64,000 nucleotides of DNA from Bin80 sp965209015 (GCA_965209015.1 OZ242367.1:1116001-1180000); one strand, 5' to 3'; shown: positions 1-8,845, counted from the first letter of the stretch. Notes: a model not told the origin generated them from the sequence alone. Translations and numbers: made by a program.

Positions 1-283
1 TAACACCAATTTTTGTAAAGGACTCTACACGATCACCATCTGCGTGAGTCCATATGCACTGAAGAGTGGGATCTACAAGATGAAATGTATGCTGTGCGGC
101 CGTGAGGCCCCCGATCACGCCGGTTTCACGCATTAAGAGAGTGGCTTGGCCGTGGCTGTTGGCCGGTAATAATGCCTTGGACGTAATATCACCGGTGCCG
201 ACATCTTCCTCAAGGGCATAATGAAGGATCAGATTTAGAGATTCTGGAGACAAATAGTGTGGAAACGGTTCTCGAACCGGCAT
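1..283 (-). CDS. nadC: Nicotinate-nucleotide pyrophosphorylase (carboxylating), N-terminal part
   Basis: Partial gene cut by the left edge of the window; about 94 N-terminal residues are present. NadC converts quinolinate and PRPP to nicotinate mononucleotide, CO2 and pyrophosphate in cytoplasmic NAD synthesis. The visible part carries the family's N-terminal signature: an ALEEDVGTGDITS-type stretch near residue 25, then LLPANSHGQATLLMRETGVIGG and the end of the N-terminal sandwich domain. The catalytic barrel lies outside the window. The ATG at 283 is chosen because it gives the usual N-terminus; another ATG at 290 is out of frame. It begins only a few bases after the accA stop, so it is probably co-transcribed with accA. 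Confidence 0.88.
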   Translation of the reverse strand, partial: MPVREPFPHYLSPESLNLILHYALEEDVGTGDITSKALLPANSHGQATLLMRETGVIGGLTAAQHTFHLVDPTLQCIWTHADGDRVESFTKIGV

Positions 284-290
284 TAAGCAT

Positions 291-1283
291 TCACTTTGTC
301 ACACTAAACTCGCCAATGCGATCAAGCCGCTCTATGCGTTGAGTGAGAAGATCTTCTCTGGATAATTGGTTTAGATTATGCAGCACATCACAGATTGCCT
401 GACCAACCAGATCATAGGTAGCATTCGGGTCATGATGTGCTCCTCCCAACGGTTCCTTTATGATCTGATCAACAACTCCCACAGATACAAGATCAGGCGC
501 GGTGAGCCTCAGAGCACGTGCAGCCTCTTCTTTATAGTCCCATGATCTCCACAAGATAGAGGAACAACTTTCGGGTGAAATCACGGAATACCATGCATTT
601 TCCAGCATCAACATCTGATCACCGATCCCAATTCCCAATGCGCCACCCGATGCCCCTTCACCAATGACAACCACTACGATCGGAACCGGCAGGCGCACCA
701 TGACGAACAGGTTTCTGGCGATTGCTTCCGCTTGTCCACGCTCTTCTGCATCCATACCAGGATAGGCACCTGGCGTATCTAAGAGACAGATGATGGGTTT
801 TCCAAATTTTGCCGCCAGTTCCATGTGTCGCCGTGCCTTGCGGTAACCTTCAGGATTCGGCATTCCGAAGCGTCTGAATCGACGTGCCTTTGTATTCCGA
901 CCCTTCTGATGCCCTAAGATCAGCACAGTATGATCATGATAGTTGTAACGACTGCCGCATAGGGTTGCAAAACCGCTGACAATCGCAGGATCATCCCCAA
1001 AGTAGCGATCTCCGTGTAACTCCACAAACCCATTCGTAAGTGCGGCGATGTAGTCGCCGGTATAGGGTCGAAGAGGGTGCCGGGAGATCTGAACTCGTTG
1101 CCAGCGCGTCAAACTCCCATAGATAGAGCTACGCAGGTCTTCAATGCGTGCAGAAAGTGCTTCAATCTCGGAGGATAGATCAATATCTCCTGAATCAATA
1201 CTATTCAGTTCTTCAAGCTTTTGCTCTAACTCAACGATTGGTTTTTCAAAGTCTAAGAGAAATTTTGAAGATTTATTGGGCAT
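291..1283 (-). CDS. accA: Acetyl-CoA carboxylase carboxyltransferase subunit alpha
   Basis: Alpha subunit of the carboxyltransferase that moves CO2 from carboxybiotin to acetyl-CoA, the first step of fatty-acid synthesis. The protein starts with the family's N-terminal helix (LDFEKPIVELEQKLEEL) and continues with the crotonase-like core: ELHGDRYFGDDPAIVSG, the GHQKGRNTKAR loop, the LLDTPGAYPGMDAEERGQ segment and the IGEGASGGALGIG oxyanion region. An upstream in-frame start at 1370 would add 29 residues that do not belong to the family and would overlap the neighbouring nuclease gene. The internal ATG at 1283 gives 330 residues, close to the usual length of about 320. Confidence 0.93.
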   Translation of the reverse strand: MPNKSSKFLLDFEKPIVELEQKLEELNSIDSGDIDLSSEIEALSARIEDLRSSIYGSLTRWQRVQISRHPLRPYTGDYIAALTNGFVELHGDRYFGDDPAIVSGFATLCGSRYNYHDHTVLILGHQKGRNTKARRFRRFGMPNPEGYRKARRHMELAAKFGKPIICLLDTPGAYPGMDAEERGQAEAIARNLFVMVRLPVPIVVVVIGEGASGGALGIGIGDQMLMLENAWYSVISPESCSSILWRSWDYKEEAARALRLTAPDLVSVGVVDQIIKEPLGGAHHDPNATYDLVGQAICDVLHNLNQLSREDLLTQRIERLDRIGEFSVTK

Positions 1284-1344
1284 ACTTTGATGTGGAGAAA
1301 ACGAGGCAATCAACACTTGCAGTGTGTGACGGTTCCTAAATGGA

Positions 1345-3186
1345 TCAGAGCCTATCGCTTCCAGACTCACACGTAGTCTGGATTTGCTTTATGGCCTGTT
1401 GTTCAGCATAGTCCATGGTTAACTTCCAGATATTCTTCAAGTTAACCCATCGCCCAACATATTGGCAGTGGAAGGCTTCATTTGGTGGAAGCCAATGTGT
1501 GGGATCACGATCTCCTTTTGAACGGTTTGCGGCAGCGGAAACCGGGATGAGGGTTCCATTCTCACTCAGATCGTTTGTGTAAGAAACCCGATCCTCATAA
1601 TTCCATTTTGCTCCACCGCTACGATGTACTTCGGCTATGGGGACGAAATGATCAATATCAATCTCCCTTGGATCGGTGAAGACGGAGTCCACGTACGGAT
1701 CCAGCCATTCGCCCGCAAGGACTATACAACCCGTATCATCCAGATCAACCTCTGTCCGGCTTTTGGCAATTAATACTTCATCTCGTGTATTCTGGCAGTC
1801 TCCGTCTTCGTCCCACCAGTATCCATACAAGGATCTATCATAGGGCAGGGTGGGGCTCATAGAATTCGTGTGGTTTGGGAGAGATTCACCTGGGGGTAAC
1901 TGTGATGTCTGCTTCCCAACACAAAATCCAGACTCTTGAAAATTTCGGATTGTAGCAGGACCAATCCCCCGGACTTCAAGGAGGGAGTTTAATGAACGGA
2001 ACGCTCCACGGGAATTCCGAAAGTCTAAGATGGTCTGGGCTTTCACAGATCCGATTCCCTTGACACGTTGAAGTTCAGTTGCATCAGCCGTGTTAATGTC
2101 AAGACAGTTGTCGCTCGTAGCTGTGGGATGAGTGGAGCGATCGGATGTTGGGAGATCAGAACGCTCACTGGTATTGGTGGATTCCTGTACACAGAAACCG
2201 GCTCTGCGGACATTTTCGAGGGTAGCTGGCCCAATCCCCCGCACCTGGATTAGATCACTGAGGGAGTTGAATAGTCCATTCTGACTTCGGTAGTCAATGA
2301 TGGCTTGTGCTTTCACTGTTCCTATTCCACGGATTCGCTGAAGATCAGTAGCATTCGCATGATTCACGTTGTTACAGTTCTGATCAGGACGATAGGATTG
2401 ATTTGATGATGTCTGAGTTGAACGGTCAGAGGTGTTCTCCTCACCCTTTGATTCCAGCACGCAGAAACCTGCACTTCGAAAATTTTCAAGGGTAGCTGGC
2501 CCAATTCCCCGAACGCGAGTTAGTTCGTCCAGAGATGTGAATGGTCCATGTTGGTTTCGGTAGTCAATGATGGCCTGTGCTTTCACCGTTCCTATTCCAC
2601 GGACGCGTTGAAGATCCAACGTACTTGCAGCATTCAAGTTGTCACATTGGTTATTGGAGGTATCGGGCTCGTTAGATGTGGCCTCGGTTGTGGCGGCAGT
2701 ATTCTCTCCATCGCTATTTGATTCCGGGACACAAAAGCCTGCTCTACGGAAGTTTTCAATTGTTGCTGATCCGATACCTTTTACGCGAGCTAGTTCGTCC
2801 AGAGATGTAAATGGCCCATGCTGGTTTCGGTAGTCAATGATGGCTTGTGCCTTGACAGCACCAATTCCACTGACCCTCTGTAGAACTGGGGCACTAGCTG
2901 TATTGATATTATCACAGGCCTGACCAGTGGTCGTTGAGTGCTCCTGCAGAAAACTTCGCCGAGTAGGTCGGAGCGGAATACTCTCAGAGAATAGATTTCG
3001 TTCACGAAGGGGAATCAGATTTGGATCAGTTGATTCGACTAGCTCATGATCAGGAGAAAGATCAAACCCCAGAGGCGTATTCGCTGGGATTGAGACACTC
3101 TCCGGTGGAAGGATGAGCAAAATAGCTACCCCAATTAGCATTGCAAGTTGTAGATACCTAGGTCTATTCGGTTTTATCATGTTCAA
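1345..3186 (-). CDS. Secreted nuclease with four tandem HhH domains and a C-terminal HNH-type domain
   Basis: 613 residues. A hydrophobic segment at about 13-27 looks like a signal peptide or signal anchor, so the protein should act outside the cytoplasm. Four ComEA-like helix-hairpin-helix domains follow at 91-153, 181-243, 271-333 and 361-423, a period of exactly 90 residues. Each has two hairpins of the GIGxVKAQ and GIGxAT kind and begins and ends with Cys, which suggests one disulphide per domain. Ser/Thr/Asn/Gln-rich linkers separate them. The last 150 residues resemble secreted HNH nucleases (DUF1524/GmrSD-like): an IDIDHFVPIAE metal-site motif at 509-519, NRSKGDRDPTHWLPP at 554-568 and a WKLTMD tail. 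HhH units bind DNA non-specifically, so degradation or processing of extracellular DNA is the likely role. Substrate and purpose are inference. Confidence 0.8.
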   Translation of the reverse strand: MNMIKPNRPRYLQLAMLIGVAILLILPPESVSIPANTPLGFDLSPDHELVESTDPNLIPLRERNLFSESIPLRPTRRSFLQEHSTTTGQACDNINTASAPVLQRVSGIGAVKAQAIIDYRNQHGPFTSLDELARVKGIGSATIENFRRAGFCVPESNSDGENTAATTEATSNEPDTSNNQCDNLNAASTLDLQRVRGIGTVKAQAIIDYRNQHGPFTSLDELTRVRGIGPATLENFRSAGFCVLESKGEENTSDRSTQTSSNQSYRPDQNCNNVNHANATDLQRIRGIGTVKAQAIIDYRSQNGLFNSLSDLIQVRGIGPATLENVRRAGFCVQESTNTSERSDLPTSDRSTHPTATSDNCLDINTADATELQRVKGIGSVKAQTILDFRNSRGAFRSLNSLLEVRGIGPATIRNFQESGFCVGKQTSQLPPGESLPNHTNSMSPTLPYDRSLYGYWWDEDGDCQNTRDEVLIAKSRTEVDLDDTGCIVLAGEWLDPYVDSVFTDPREIDIDHFVPIAEVHRSGGAKWNYEDRVSYTNDLSENGTLIPVSAAANRSKGDRDPTHWLPPNEAFHCQYVGRWVNLKNIWKLTMDYAEQQAIKQIQTTCESGSDRL

Positions 3187-3837
3187 TTCAACTCATTAAA
3201 ATTCGGTGATAATTCAGAGCGAGTCTTGATATTCCAGTGTTTGTGCAACCGCATTCATTCAAATAGCGGGCATGGTGAATTTGCCTATAAGATAGGAAGG
3301 TCTGCTAAATGATACCTCTAAGTCTCATGTATACCCGTATTGCCACTGATCTCAGGAGGTGATATACGCCGAGGAGAATGTGATGAAATAACGTATTTCC
3401 GAATATCCATATCTGATTAGCATACGACGAGTACATGAAATTCAATTCTTGATGTTCGTTAGGTTGATTCAACGTGTAAGAATAAGAATAAGCGAAAGGC
3501 GACCTTATCAAATCTAATGGACTCAAACAAAGCTCTCTGTCTGAGAATTTTCAATCGAAACGGCTTTTGATTCACTTCACACCTGAAGATCCACATGTTT
3601 ACCTTCAAATGATATTTTTAATGACGCCTGATCTTTCAGTAAGGATCTCTTGATGGTTGGATGTGAAAACCATGACAACGACCATCTACCTTTCGGAGAA
3701 TCTGTCTACATTTCCTGTTTGACAAACTAAAGATTTCGGGGGTAGAGTATTACTCTTTTGATTGATGGTACATCTGAATGCGGGGTTCTACCACGAATAT
3801 TGTGGATATAGGTCTAGAAAGACGTAGGGAGACAGTT
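3187..3837. other. Intergenic stretch with no convincing gene; transposon-end-like 22-mer
   Basis: About 650 bases between two minus-strand genes. Short open frames here (for example 73 codons at 3305-3526, minus strand) have no recognisable domain or start signal. At 3784-3805 there is a GGTTCTACCACGAATATTGTGG 22-mer. It matches, with one change, the inverse complement of the right end of the two MITE-like repeats at 16 and 18.7 kb. This suggests a remnant of the same mobile family. Confidence 0.5.
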
Positions 3838-5874
3838 TTAAACCGATCCCCGTAGTGCACGTGCAGCGATCAGCCAGTCCATCACGGCAGACTGATTGCG
3901 AACATAGTACCAGTATGCCTGCTCAATTTCTTCGGGAGGACGTCTGAGCTGTGGTCCCAGCATTTCACTGACTGCGAATACTCCAGGTTGCAGTTGCCAT
4001 TCAGAGGCAGGCACAAATTCGTCTCTCTCATTGAAGCCGACCAGCGATCGTTTTCCAAGTAGGACAGCACTCCACTGTCGTGTTCGTTCATGAATCCGAG
4101 CCCATCTAGAATGTGATCCTGCGATGTTTGACAATAGGGAGATACCAGGATGAATCAGGGCACCCACTAAGGCTGCAATGACATCAGAGATGCGTCGGGC
4201 AGCATGTGAACGCAGGGACCCGATGGCCTCCTCAGCCGCCAGAAGGGTGCGATTGTTCAGGTGTTCAATAGACGATGTTCCAATGAGATGATTCTGTTGA
4301 GCAGCCAGGATGTAGGTTCGGACAGGAACTCCTGAGAGTTGCTGCATGAGCCCAAAAATTTCTTTATTGGTTAGACTCGCAGATGAGAAAATTACTGCAC
4401 CTATGTCATGGATCCGTACAATCTCCCTTAGTTGATCATAATTCCCCAAGCGGGTTAGGGTAGAGGGGGTATCATTTTCGTGGTCTTGGGTTGCGATCCC
4501 CACGAGGATATGCTGTGATATCTGTTGAGCAGCAGGAATTTCTAGATCATAAGAGTTCCCTACGACCAGCGTCCTTCGTTCAAGTCGTTGGTGGGTTCTG
4601 GGAATCAAACGTACGGCAGAAAGAAGGAGTAAACATGCAGGCAGGCATGCCAGAACGACCATGCGCGAAAAGGCAATCTGTTTGACGAAAAATGAAAGTG
4701 CTGCGAGCGAGGTCACGGCGACTACGGACGCCAGAACGATCAGTCCGAGCCTCGGACGCTTCCCCCTGTACCCTCCCCAGGAAGCAATTACTCCGATAAT
4801 GATCAATGCAAATAGAGGGGATAGTCCCCAGTAGAATACCGGTGGGAATAGCAGTCCAGTCTGAAAGGATCGAATGAGCCCCAATGTGGTCATGACCCCG
4901 AAGCAGATGATCAAGTCACGGGTGGCTGCATGTCGGAAAATATTTCCCAGTGCAGTGATGGAGCCACGCGCAATCACGGCGAAACGCAACATCCAAAGAA
5001 AGGCTTTCGGGTACGCTTCACTGAGATGTTTTTCTGCGAAATGGGCCATAGCTCCATAAAAGAAACGTACATATCTCAGGTCTCCCTTCTTGGTACTCTC
5101 TCCCTTATAATGAATGATTTGAGTTGTTGGGACATAATAAATTGACCAGCCAGCAGTCTGGATTCGGCAACAAAGATCAAGATCCTCACCATACATGAAG
5201 AAGTCCTCATCAAAAAGTCCCGCAACCTCTTTACCAGTATGAGACTCCTTGGATTTAATGAGTGCTGCCTTTCGTAAAAACATACATGAGCCACTCAAAG
5301 CATCAACAGTTGTGACTTGATCCTCGGGAAGAAACGTAAGATTATAGCGACCAAATATCTTACTTCGGGGAAATAGCCGACTCATTCCTGTCATCCGGTA
5401 GAATGCAATGGCAGGAGTTGGGAATGATCTCCGACTCTCCAAAGCAAATGTACCGTCAGGATTCAGTATGCGACATCCTACTGCTCCCGCATCCTCGTGA
5501 GACTCCATAAAATCAACTAACACTCCGACCGTGTCTTCTTCAACAAGCGTATCTGGGTTCAGGATAAATAGATATTCTCCTTTTGCAATTCGTATCCCTT
5601 GATTGTTCGCCGCCGAAAATCCCACATTTGAGTGATTTGCAATTATGATCACCATTGGAAACTCCTGGGCTAACATACTCACGGATCCGTCCACCGAATT
5701 ATTATCTACCACAATCACCTCAGATTGGATATTTGTCAGTGATCGCTGGATACTGCAAAGAGCTTGACGAAGCAGATCGCGTACGTTATAATTCACAATG
5801 ATCACAGATACCCTGATAGAATCATTTGATTCATCGGCGGATACCTTGATAGGTGTCGGATGGGGAGGTTTCAT
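3838..5874 (-). CDS. GT2 glycosyltransferase fused to membrane helices and a nucleotide-binding/sugar-transferase-like tail
   Basis: 678 residues. Residues 21-285 are a family-2 glycosyltransferase of the rhamnosyltransferase type: SVIIVNYN start, VDNNS at 56-60, NPDT at 106-109 in the DxD position, and the catalytic-type FMYGEDLDLCCR at 227-237. Four probable membrane helices lie between about 321 and 421. Residues 433-545 look like the Rossmann-like CoA/NAD-binding domain found in polyprenyl-phosphate sugar transferases (RRTLVVGNS, then GAVIFSSAS). Residues 558-615 (RRISDVIAALVGALIHPG, later LLGKRSLVGF) resemble the ends of such a phosphotransferase domain, with the catalytic middle missing. 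It probably adds a sugar to a lipid-linked glycan at the inner membrane, with the tail as a regulatory or scaffold part. The acceptor is unknown. Confidence 0.75.
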   Translation of the reverse strand: MKPPHPTPIKVSADESNDSIRVSVIIVNYNVRDLLRQALCSIQRSLTNIQSEVIVVDNNSVDGSVSMLAQEFPMVIIIANHSNVGFSAANNQGIRIAKGEYLFILNPDTLVEEDTVGVLVDFMESHEDAGAVGCRILNPDGTFALESRRSFPTPAIAFYRMTGMSRLFPRSKIFGRYNLTFLPEDQVTTVDALSGSCMFLRKAALIKSKESHTGKEVAGLFDEDFFMYGEDLDLCCRIQTAGWSIYYVPTTQIIHYKGESTKKGDLRYVRFFYGAMAHFAEKHLSEAYPKAFLWMLRFAVIARGSITALGNIFRHAATRDLIICFGVMTTLGLIRSFQTGLLFPPVFYWGLSPLFALIIIGVIASWGGYRGKRPRLGLIVLASVVAVTSLAALSFFVKQIAFSRMVVLACLPACLLLLSAVRLIPRTHQRLERRTLVVGNSYDLEIPAAQQISQHILVGIATQDHENDTPSTLTRLGNYDQLREIVRIHDIGAVIFSSASLTNKEIFGLMQQLSGVPVRTYILAAQQNHLIGTSSIEHLNNRTLLAAEEAIGSLRSHAARRISDVIAALVGALIHPGISLLSNIAGSHSRWARIHERTRQWSAVLLGKRSLVGFNERDEFVPASEWQLQPGVFAVSEMLGPQLRRPPEEIEQAYWYYVRNQSAVMDWLIAARALRGSV

Positions 5875-5919
5875 CTCTCAATTCCGTTCACTGCCACCAT
5901 GGACCTAAGGAGTTCATAA

Positions 5920-6378
5920 TCAATTTGTCACTCGTCTGTATAAGGGATTTCTGATAAGAAAGTAGTCTATAAAATATCCACGGGTTGTATCCGTGTAACT
6001 TAGGATCATTACACCAGACCGAGAATCCTGAAGCGATCTTGTTCTAAAATATGTATGCTCACGCAGCAGCTCCATCCATTTTTGAGAATATACTGAATCT
6101 GGGTTGCCATTCTGAAATTCACCGAGAGGATTGAGATCCCTTCTTAATTCGGTTGATATTTGTATCGGATTGGACTCTACTTGATTCATTCATGAAAGTA
6201 TTTGGAGAGATCCCATAAGAATCAGTAAGATAGCATTATTATGGATTCGCAGCTGCAATATCACATCCATACTCTTGGACTTCTGCAGATGGAAACTGGG
6301 GAAGAGACGGGGGCAACGATCTACGGTTCGCCTTTTCAATTTATGTTGAGGCTTGATGAAGATCTTCCTCGGGTTCAT
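5920..6378 (-). pseudogene. Small secreted-protein-like frame interrupted by one in-frame TGA
   Basis: One reading frame runs from an ATG at 6378 to 5920, broken by a single TGA at 6190-6192. The first half ends in a hydrophobic run (NAILLILMGSLQILS) that looks like a signal peptide if translation starts at the internal Met near 6270. The second half, 89 residues from the ATG at 6189, is a soluble stretch with no known family. Because stop and restart are directly adjacent (TGAATG) and in frame, this could be a secreted protein disabled by a nonsense mutation, or two translationally coupled small genes. It follows the clamp-like gene by about 40 bases on the same strand. Function unknown. Confidence 0.35.
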
Positions 6379-6417
6379 GGTCCCAGATTCCTTCCCATTA
6401 TAATAATGCGAGGCCAG

Positions 6418-7341
6418 TTACATTGAATTCACTTCATCAATCATTCGTTGTCTCTCTTGGGCATAGATAAGATCATATATACCAGTGGCTCTGTTTCCCA
6501 TCATGGATGGAACGTACGCAGGCATCCATAAGAAGACAGCTCGGCCTGAGCCAGATTCCATGAGCAAATTCTCGAATCCCCCATCGGGGAACTTCATTAT
6601 GGCCCCTGCCTCATTGATCCGCTCTAGAGACAATAAGATTTTCCCAAACTCCAGCGGATGGACTCCAACATGAACACGCTGACCGGTTGCAACGCATGGC
6701 ACTCTTTTCGTTAGCGAGGCCTCGGCCCACCGCTTGTACGGATTTCGCTTATACAAAAAAGACATCCGTCCATCTACGCTATTGAGAAGCACACTTGAAA
6801 AGTTTTGTAGTTCAGATGATGACCAAGATTGTTGGACTGTCTTGATTTCATTCAGAGATCTGCATAGACTTCGCAACCGATTTCGATATAATTGGGCCGA
6901 TTTTCCAGATGAATGTTTTCGTGCGGAATCTTTCAGCCTTTGATGAAGATTAGGGAACGTAAGATCTTTCCACGTTGCATCAGATAACTTTCTATACTTA
7001 AATGCGCCCTCAGTACCGGTGCCAGACGCATACCAAACACTTCCCCCCTGCGTTAAAAAAACCTCTTCTGGCTTACGTTTTTTTGGGATATTCTGTGCAG
7101 AATTCAGAATTAGATCTACCGGAATCCAGGCATCAATGGAGATATCTTCGCTGGTTTCCCACCTATACATGGCAATTATACTTCCGTTAGTAGCTTCAAT
7201 TCTACGGTCTTTGCCATCAGCTCTAAGTCGAAGTTCATGCATATTCGGTTGACTCTTTTCATGTGAAACAAACTTCGCTACTTCCGCGAGGGCATGGATA
7301 TGGGGAAGGGAAATACTGATCGGGGGATTTGGAGAACTCAT
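6418..7341 (-). CDS. Divergent DNA sliding-clamp-like protein (putative)
   Basis: 307 residues, cytoplasmic, no membrane segment. The layout recalls bacterial beta clamps. An early ELRLRADGKDRRIEATNGSIIAMYRW segment resembles the ATDGHRLA signature. A middle VHPLEFGKILLSL resembles the start of the third clamp domain, and a C-terminal stretch ends in FLWMPAYV, like the VVMPMR tail of DnaN. Overall similarity is weak and the protein is shorter than the usual ~370 residues, so a phage-type or specialised paralogue is possible. It is followed closely by a small unknown gene on the same strand. The clamp assignment is inference from motif order; a structure prediction would decide it. Confidence 0.42.
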   Translation of the reverse strand: MSSPNPPISISLPHIHALAEVAKFVSHEKSQPNMHELRLRADGKDRRIEATNGSIIAMYRWETSEDISIDAWIPVDLILNSAQNIPKKRKPEEVFLTQGGSVWYASGTGTEGAFKYRKLSDATWKDLTFPNLHQRLKDSARKHSSGKSAQLYRNRLRSLCRSLNEIKTVQQSWSSSELQNFSSVLLNSVDGRMSFLYKRNPYKRWAEASLTKRVPCVATGQRVHVGVHPLEFGKILLSLERINEAGAIMKFPDGGFENLLMESGSGRAVFLWMPAYVPSMMGNRATGIYDLIYAQERQRMIDEVNSM

Positions 7342-7507
7342 TCCACAGGCTTCGTAGGTTACAGATAAAACGTGTCATATGACGTTTCTCTCATTTAAGT
7401 TCGAGATCCCCCCATTGCTATCTGTACCTATGGCATATTTCAGAGTTTAGATCTTTGTTCCGAGATAAAATATCAGGTACTTGATTATCGTGTGCTGCAT
7501 GTACAAA

Positions 7508-7636
7508 GAGGGGAGCAGGCTTATATTCACTTTCGCCTGCTACGGCACGAATATTGACGCGGAGACATGGGTCGTAAGCGCCAGATTAGGCAGTGCCAAT
7601 GGTTCATTAAAGCCGAGAATGAACGAAGCTCCCCTC
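7508..7636 (+). ncRNA. Candidate structured RNA, multibranch fold (129 nt)
   Basis: The ends pair perfectly over nine bases: GAGGGGAGC at 7508-7516 with GCTCCCCTC at 7628-7636. Inside are three further helices: GCAGGC/GCCTGC (7515-7520 with 7535-7540, sharing two bases with the outer stem), GGCAC/GTGCC (7544-7548 with 7593-7597) and GTTCATT/AATGAAC (7602-7608 with 7618-7624). The fold ends in ATTTT. It sits 60 bases before the ATG of the kinase-like gene, so it could be a 5' leader element or a separate small RNA. No known riboswitch, 4.5S, 6S or tmRNA signature was recognised. An open frame over it (7481-7690) has no family features. The perfect-complement strand orientation is ambiguous. 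Confidence 0.35.
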
Positions 7637-7696
7637 ATTTTCGTTCGCATTGGATGCAATCAATTAAAATTTCTAATCTGGTTCAGCTAAAAACCT

Positions 7697-8800
7697 ATGG
7701 AGTATCCTGATTCATCTCCATCCCGACTCAACCGACATCTGGTAAGTCGAAAAAAGGCATTCTATTCGCTAAATGAAGATCTCATAGAATATCTAAGGCG
7801 TTATGAAAGACTCAAGACCCGAGGCGTTCGTTATCAAGATCTCGCTCGGTACGCAGAGTCAGTTCCTCTTTACGATGAGGATGGCAATGATACGCTCTGG
7901 GCAAGTGTCATTTATCAGCCGAATGAACAACGCGAGATTGACCATGACTTAGTTGTTACCTATGCAGATCTGCGGGCCCACGGAGATCTTTCCGTGATTC
8001 AACATTTATATGTAGACCGCGTAGATATCTGCTTATATGGAAATACGCTTCCCTATAGAGTCAGAATTGTCAATGCACTCAATGAAAACTTTGACTATTT
8101 CTATGTGAAGCGCACCGATGCGAATCGAATCTTTGGATTGGAACTTGAACACCTTCTTTCCCCTAGCCGGATTCAATATTTTGTGCGAGGGAATACAACC
8201 ATAGAGGAACATATCGTGGGGGTACCGGGCGATGTATTCCTGTCTGCTGCTATGCCAACGAATCGATTTGACTTGGTTCGATTGGCAAAATATTTTGTCA
8301 AATTTGATACTCGCTGTCTCCTACGACTCTTGGGAGATATGCATTCTGGGAATTTTGTGATTGATGTTACCCGTGATTTTGAAAAGCACCATTATCGATT
8401 CCGTCCGATTGATTTTGACCAGCAAAGTCACCACCGAAATATAGAAGTTTACCGTCCTCAGGCATATGAGGCCAACGCCCCCTTTGTTGAAGCAGTGAAG
8501 GAGGTACTTCCCGCCGCTTCAATCCGGCAGTATCGTAGGGAGGAGCGCGCACTAATGAATCATCGAGTCAGTGTAAGTGATGGCCGTGTACATGCTCTGC
8601 TTCGAGTGATGCAAAAAGATCATATTGCAGATCCAGATCATGTTCGTCAACTGGCAGCCAGTCTGAGCTCATTTCATGACGATGATCAATTTAGTACATG
8701 TACCCACATGGGCGAACTTGTCTACCGCTCAATTATACGAGTGGAGGAACAACCAACAAGTCAGGAAGTGCGCATTCTGGTAGATGATGCACCAGAGTAA
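7697..8800 (+). CDS. Atypical protein-kinase-like protein
   Basis: 367 residues, soluble. The C-terminal two thirds shows the residue order of the kinase fold: a YVKR strand with a candidate ATP-binding Lys at 138, a conserved-looking EEH around 170-172, GDMHSGNF at 213-220 (the HxDxxxxN-type catalytic loop, Asp214 and Asn219) and RPIDFDQQ at 236-243 (the DFG-equivalent metal Asp). This pattern is nearest to aminoglycoside-phosphotransferase or HipA/Fam20-like atypical kinases. The substrate is unknown. It stands alone on the plus strand, converges with the metallohydrolase gene downstream, and is preceded by the candidate structured RNA. Function is inferred only from these motifs. Confidence 0.5.
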   Translation: MEYPDSSPSRLNRHLVSRKKAFYSLNEDLIEYLRRYERLKTRGVRYQDLARYAESVPLYDEDGNDTLWASVIYQPNEQREIDHDLVVTYADLRAHGDLSVIQHLYVDRVDICLYGNTLPYRVRIVNALNENFDYFYVKRTDANRIFGLELEHLLSPSRIQYFVRGNTTIEEHIVGVPGDVFLSAAMPTNRFDLVRLAKYFVKFDTRCLLRLLGDMHSGNFVIDVTRDFEKHHYRFRPIDFDQQSHHRNIEVYRPQAYEANAPFVEAVKEVLPAASIRQYRREERALMNHRVSVSDGRVHALLRVMQKDHIADPDHVRQLAASLSSFHDDDQFSTCTHMGELVYRSIIRVEEQPTSQEVRILVDDAPE

Positions 8801-8845
8801 GAAGACAATATCAAGTAACCGTAACTTACATCCTCAGTAGTAGAG

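Noticed and set aside
7380..7440. TTCGAGATCCCCCC, reminiscent of a tRNA T-arm
   Set aside because: No matching acceptor, D-arm or anticodon arm in the preceding 70 bases.
7481..7690. Open frame of 69 codons over the structured RNA candidate
   Set aside because: No recognisable domain, no clear start signal, and it overlaps strong inverted repeats; treated as a chance frame.
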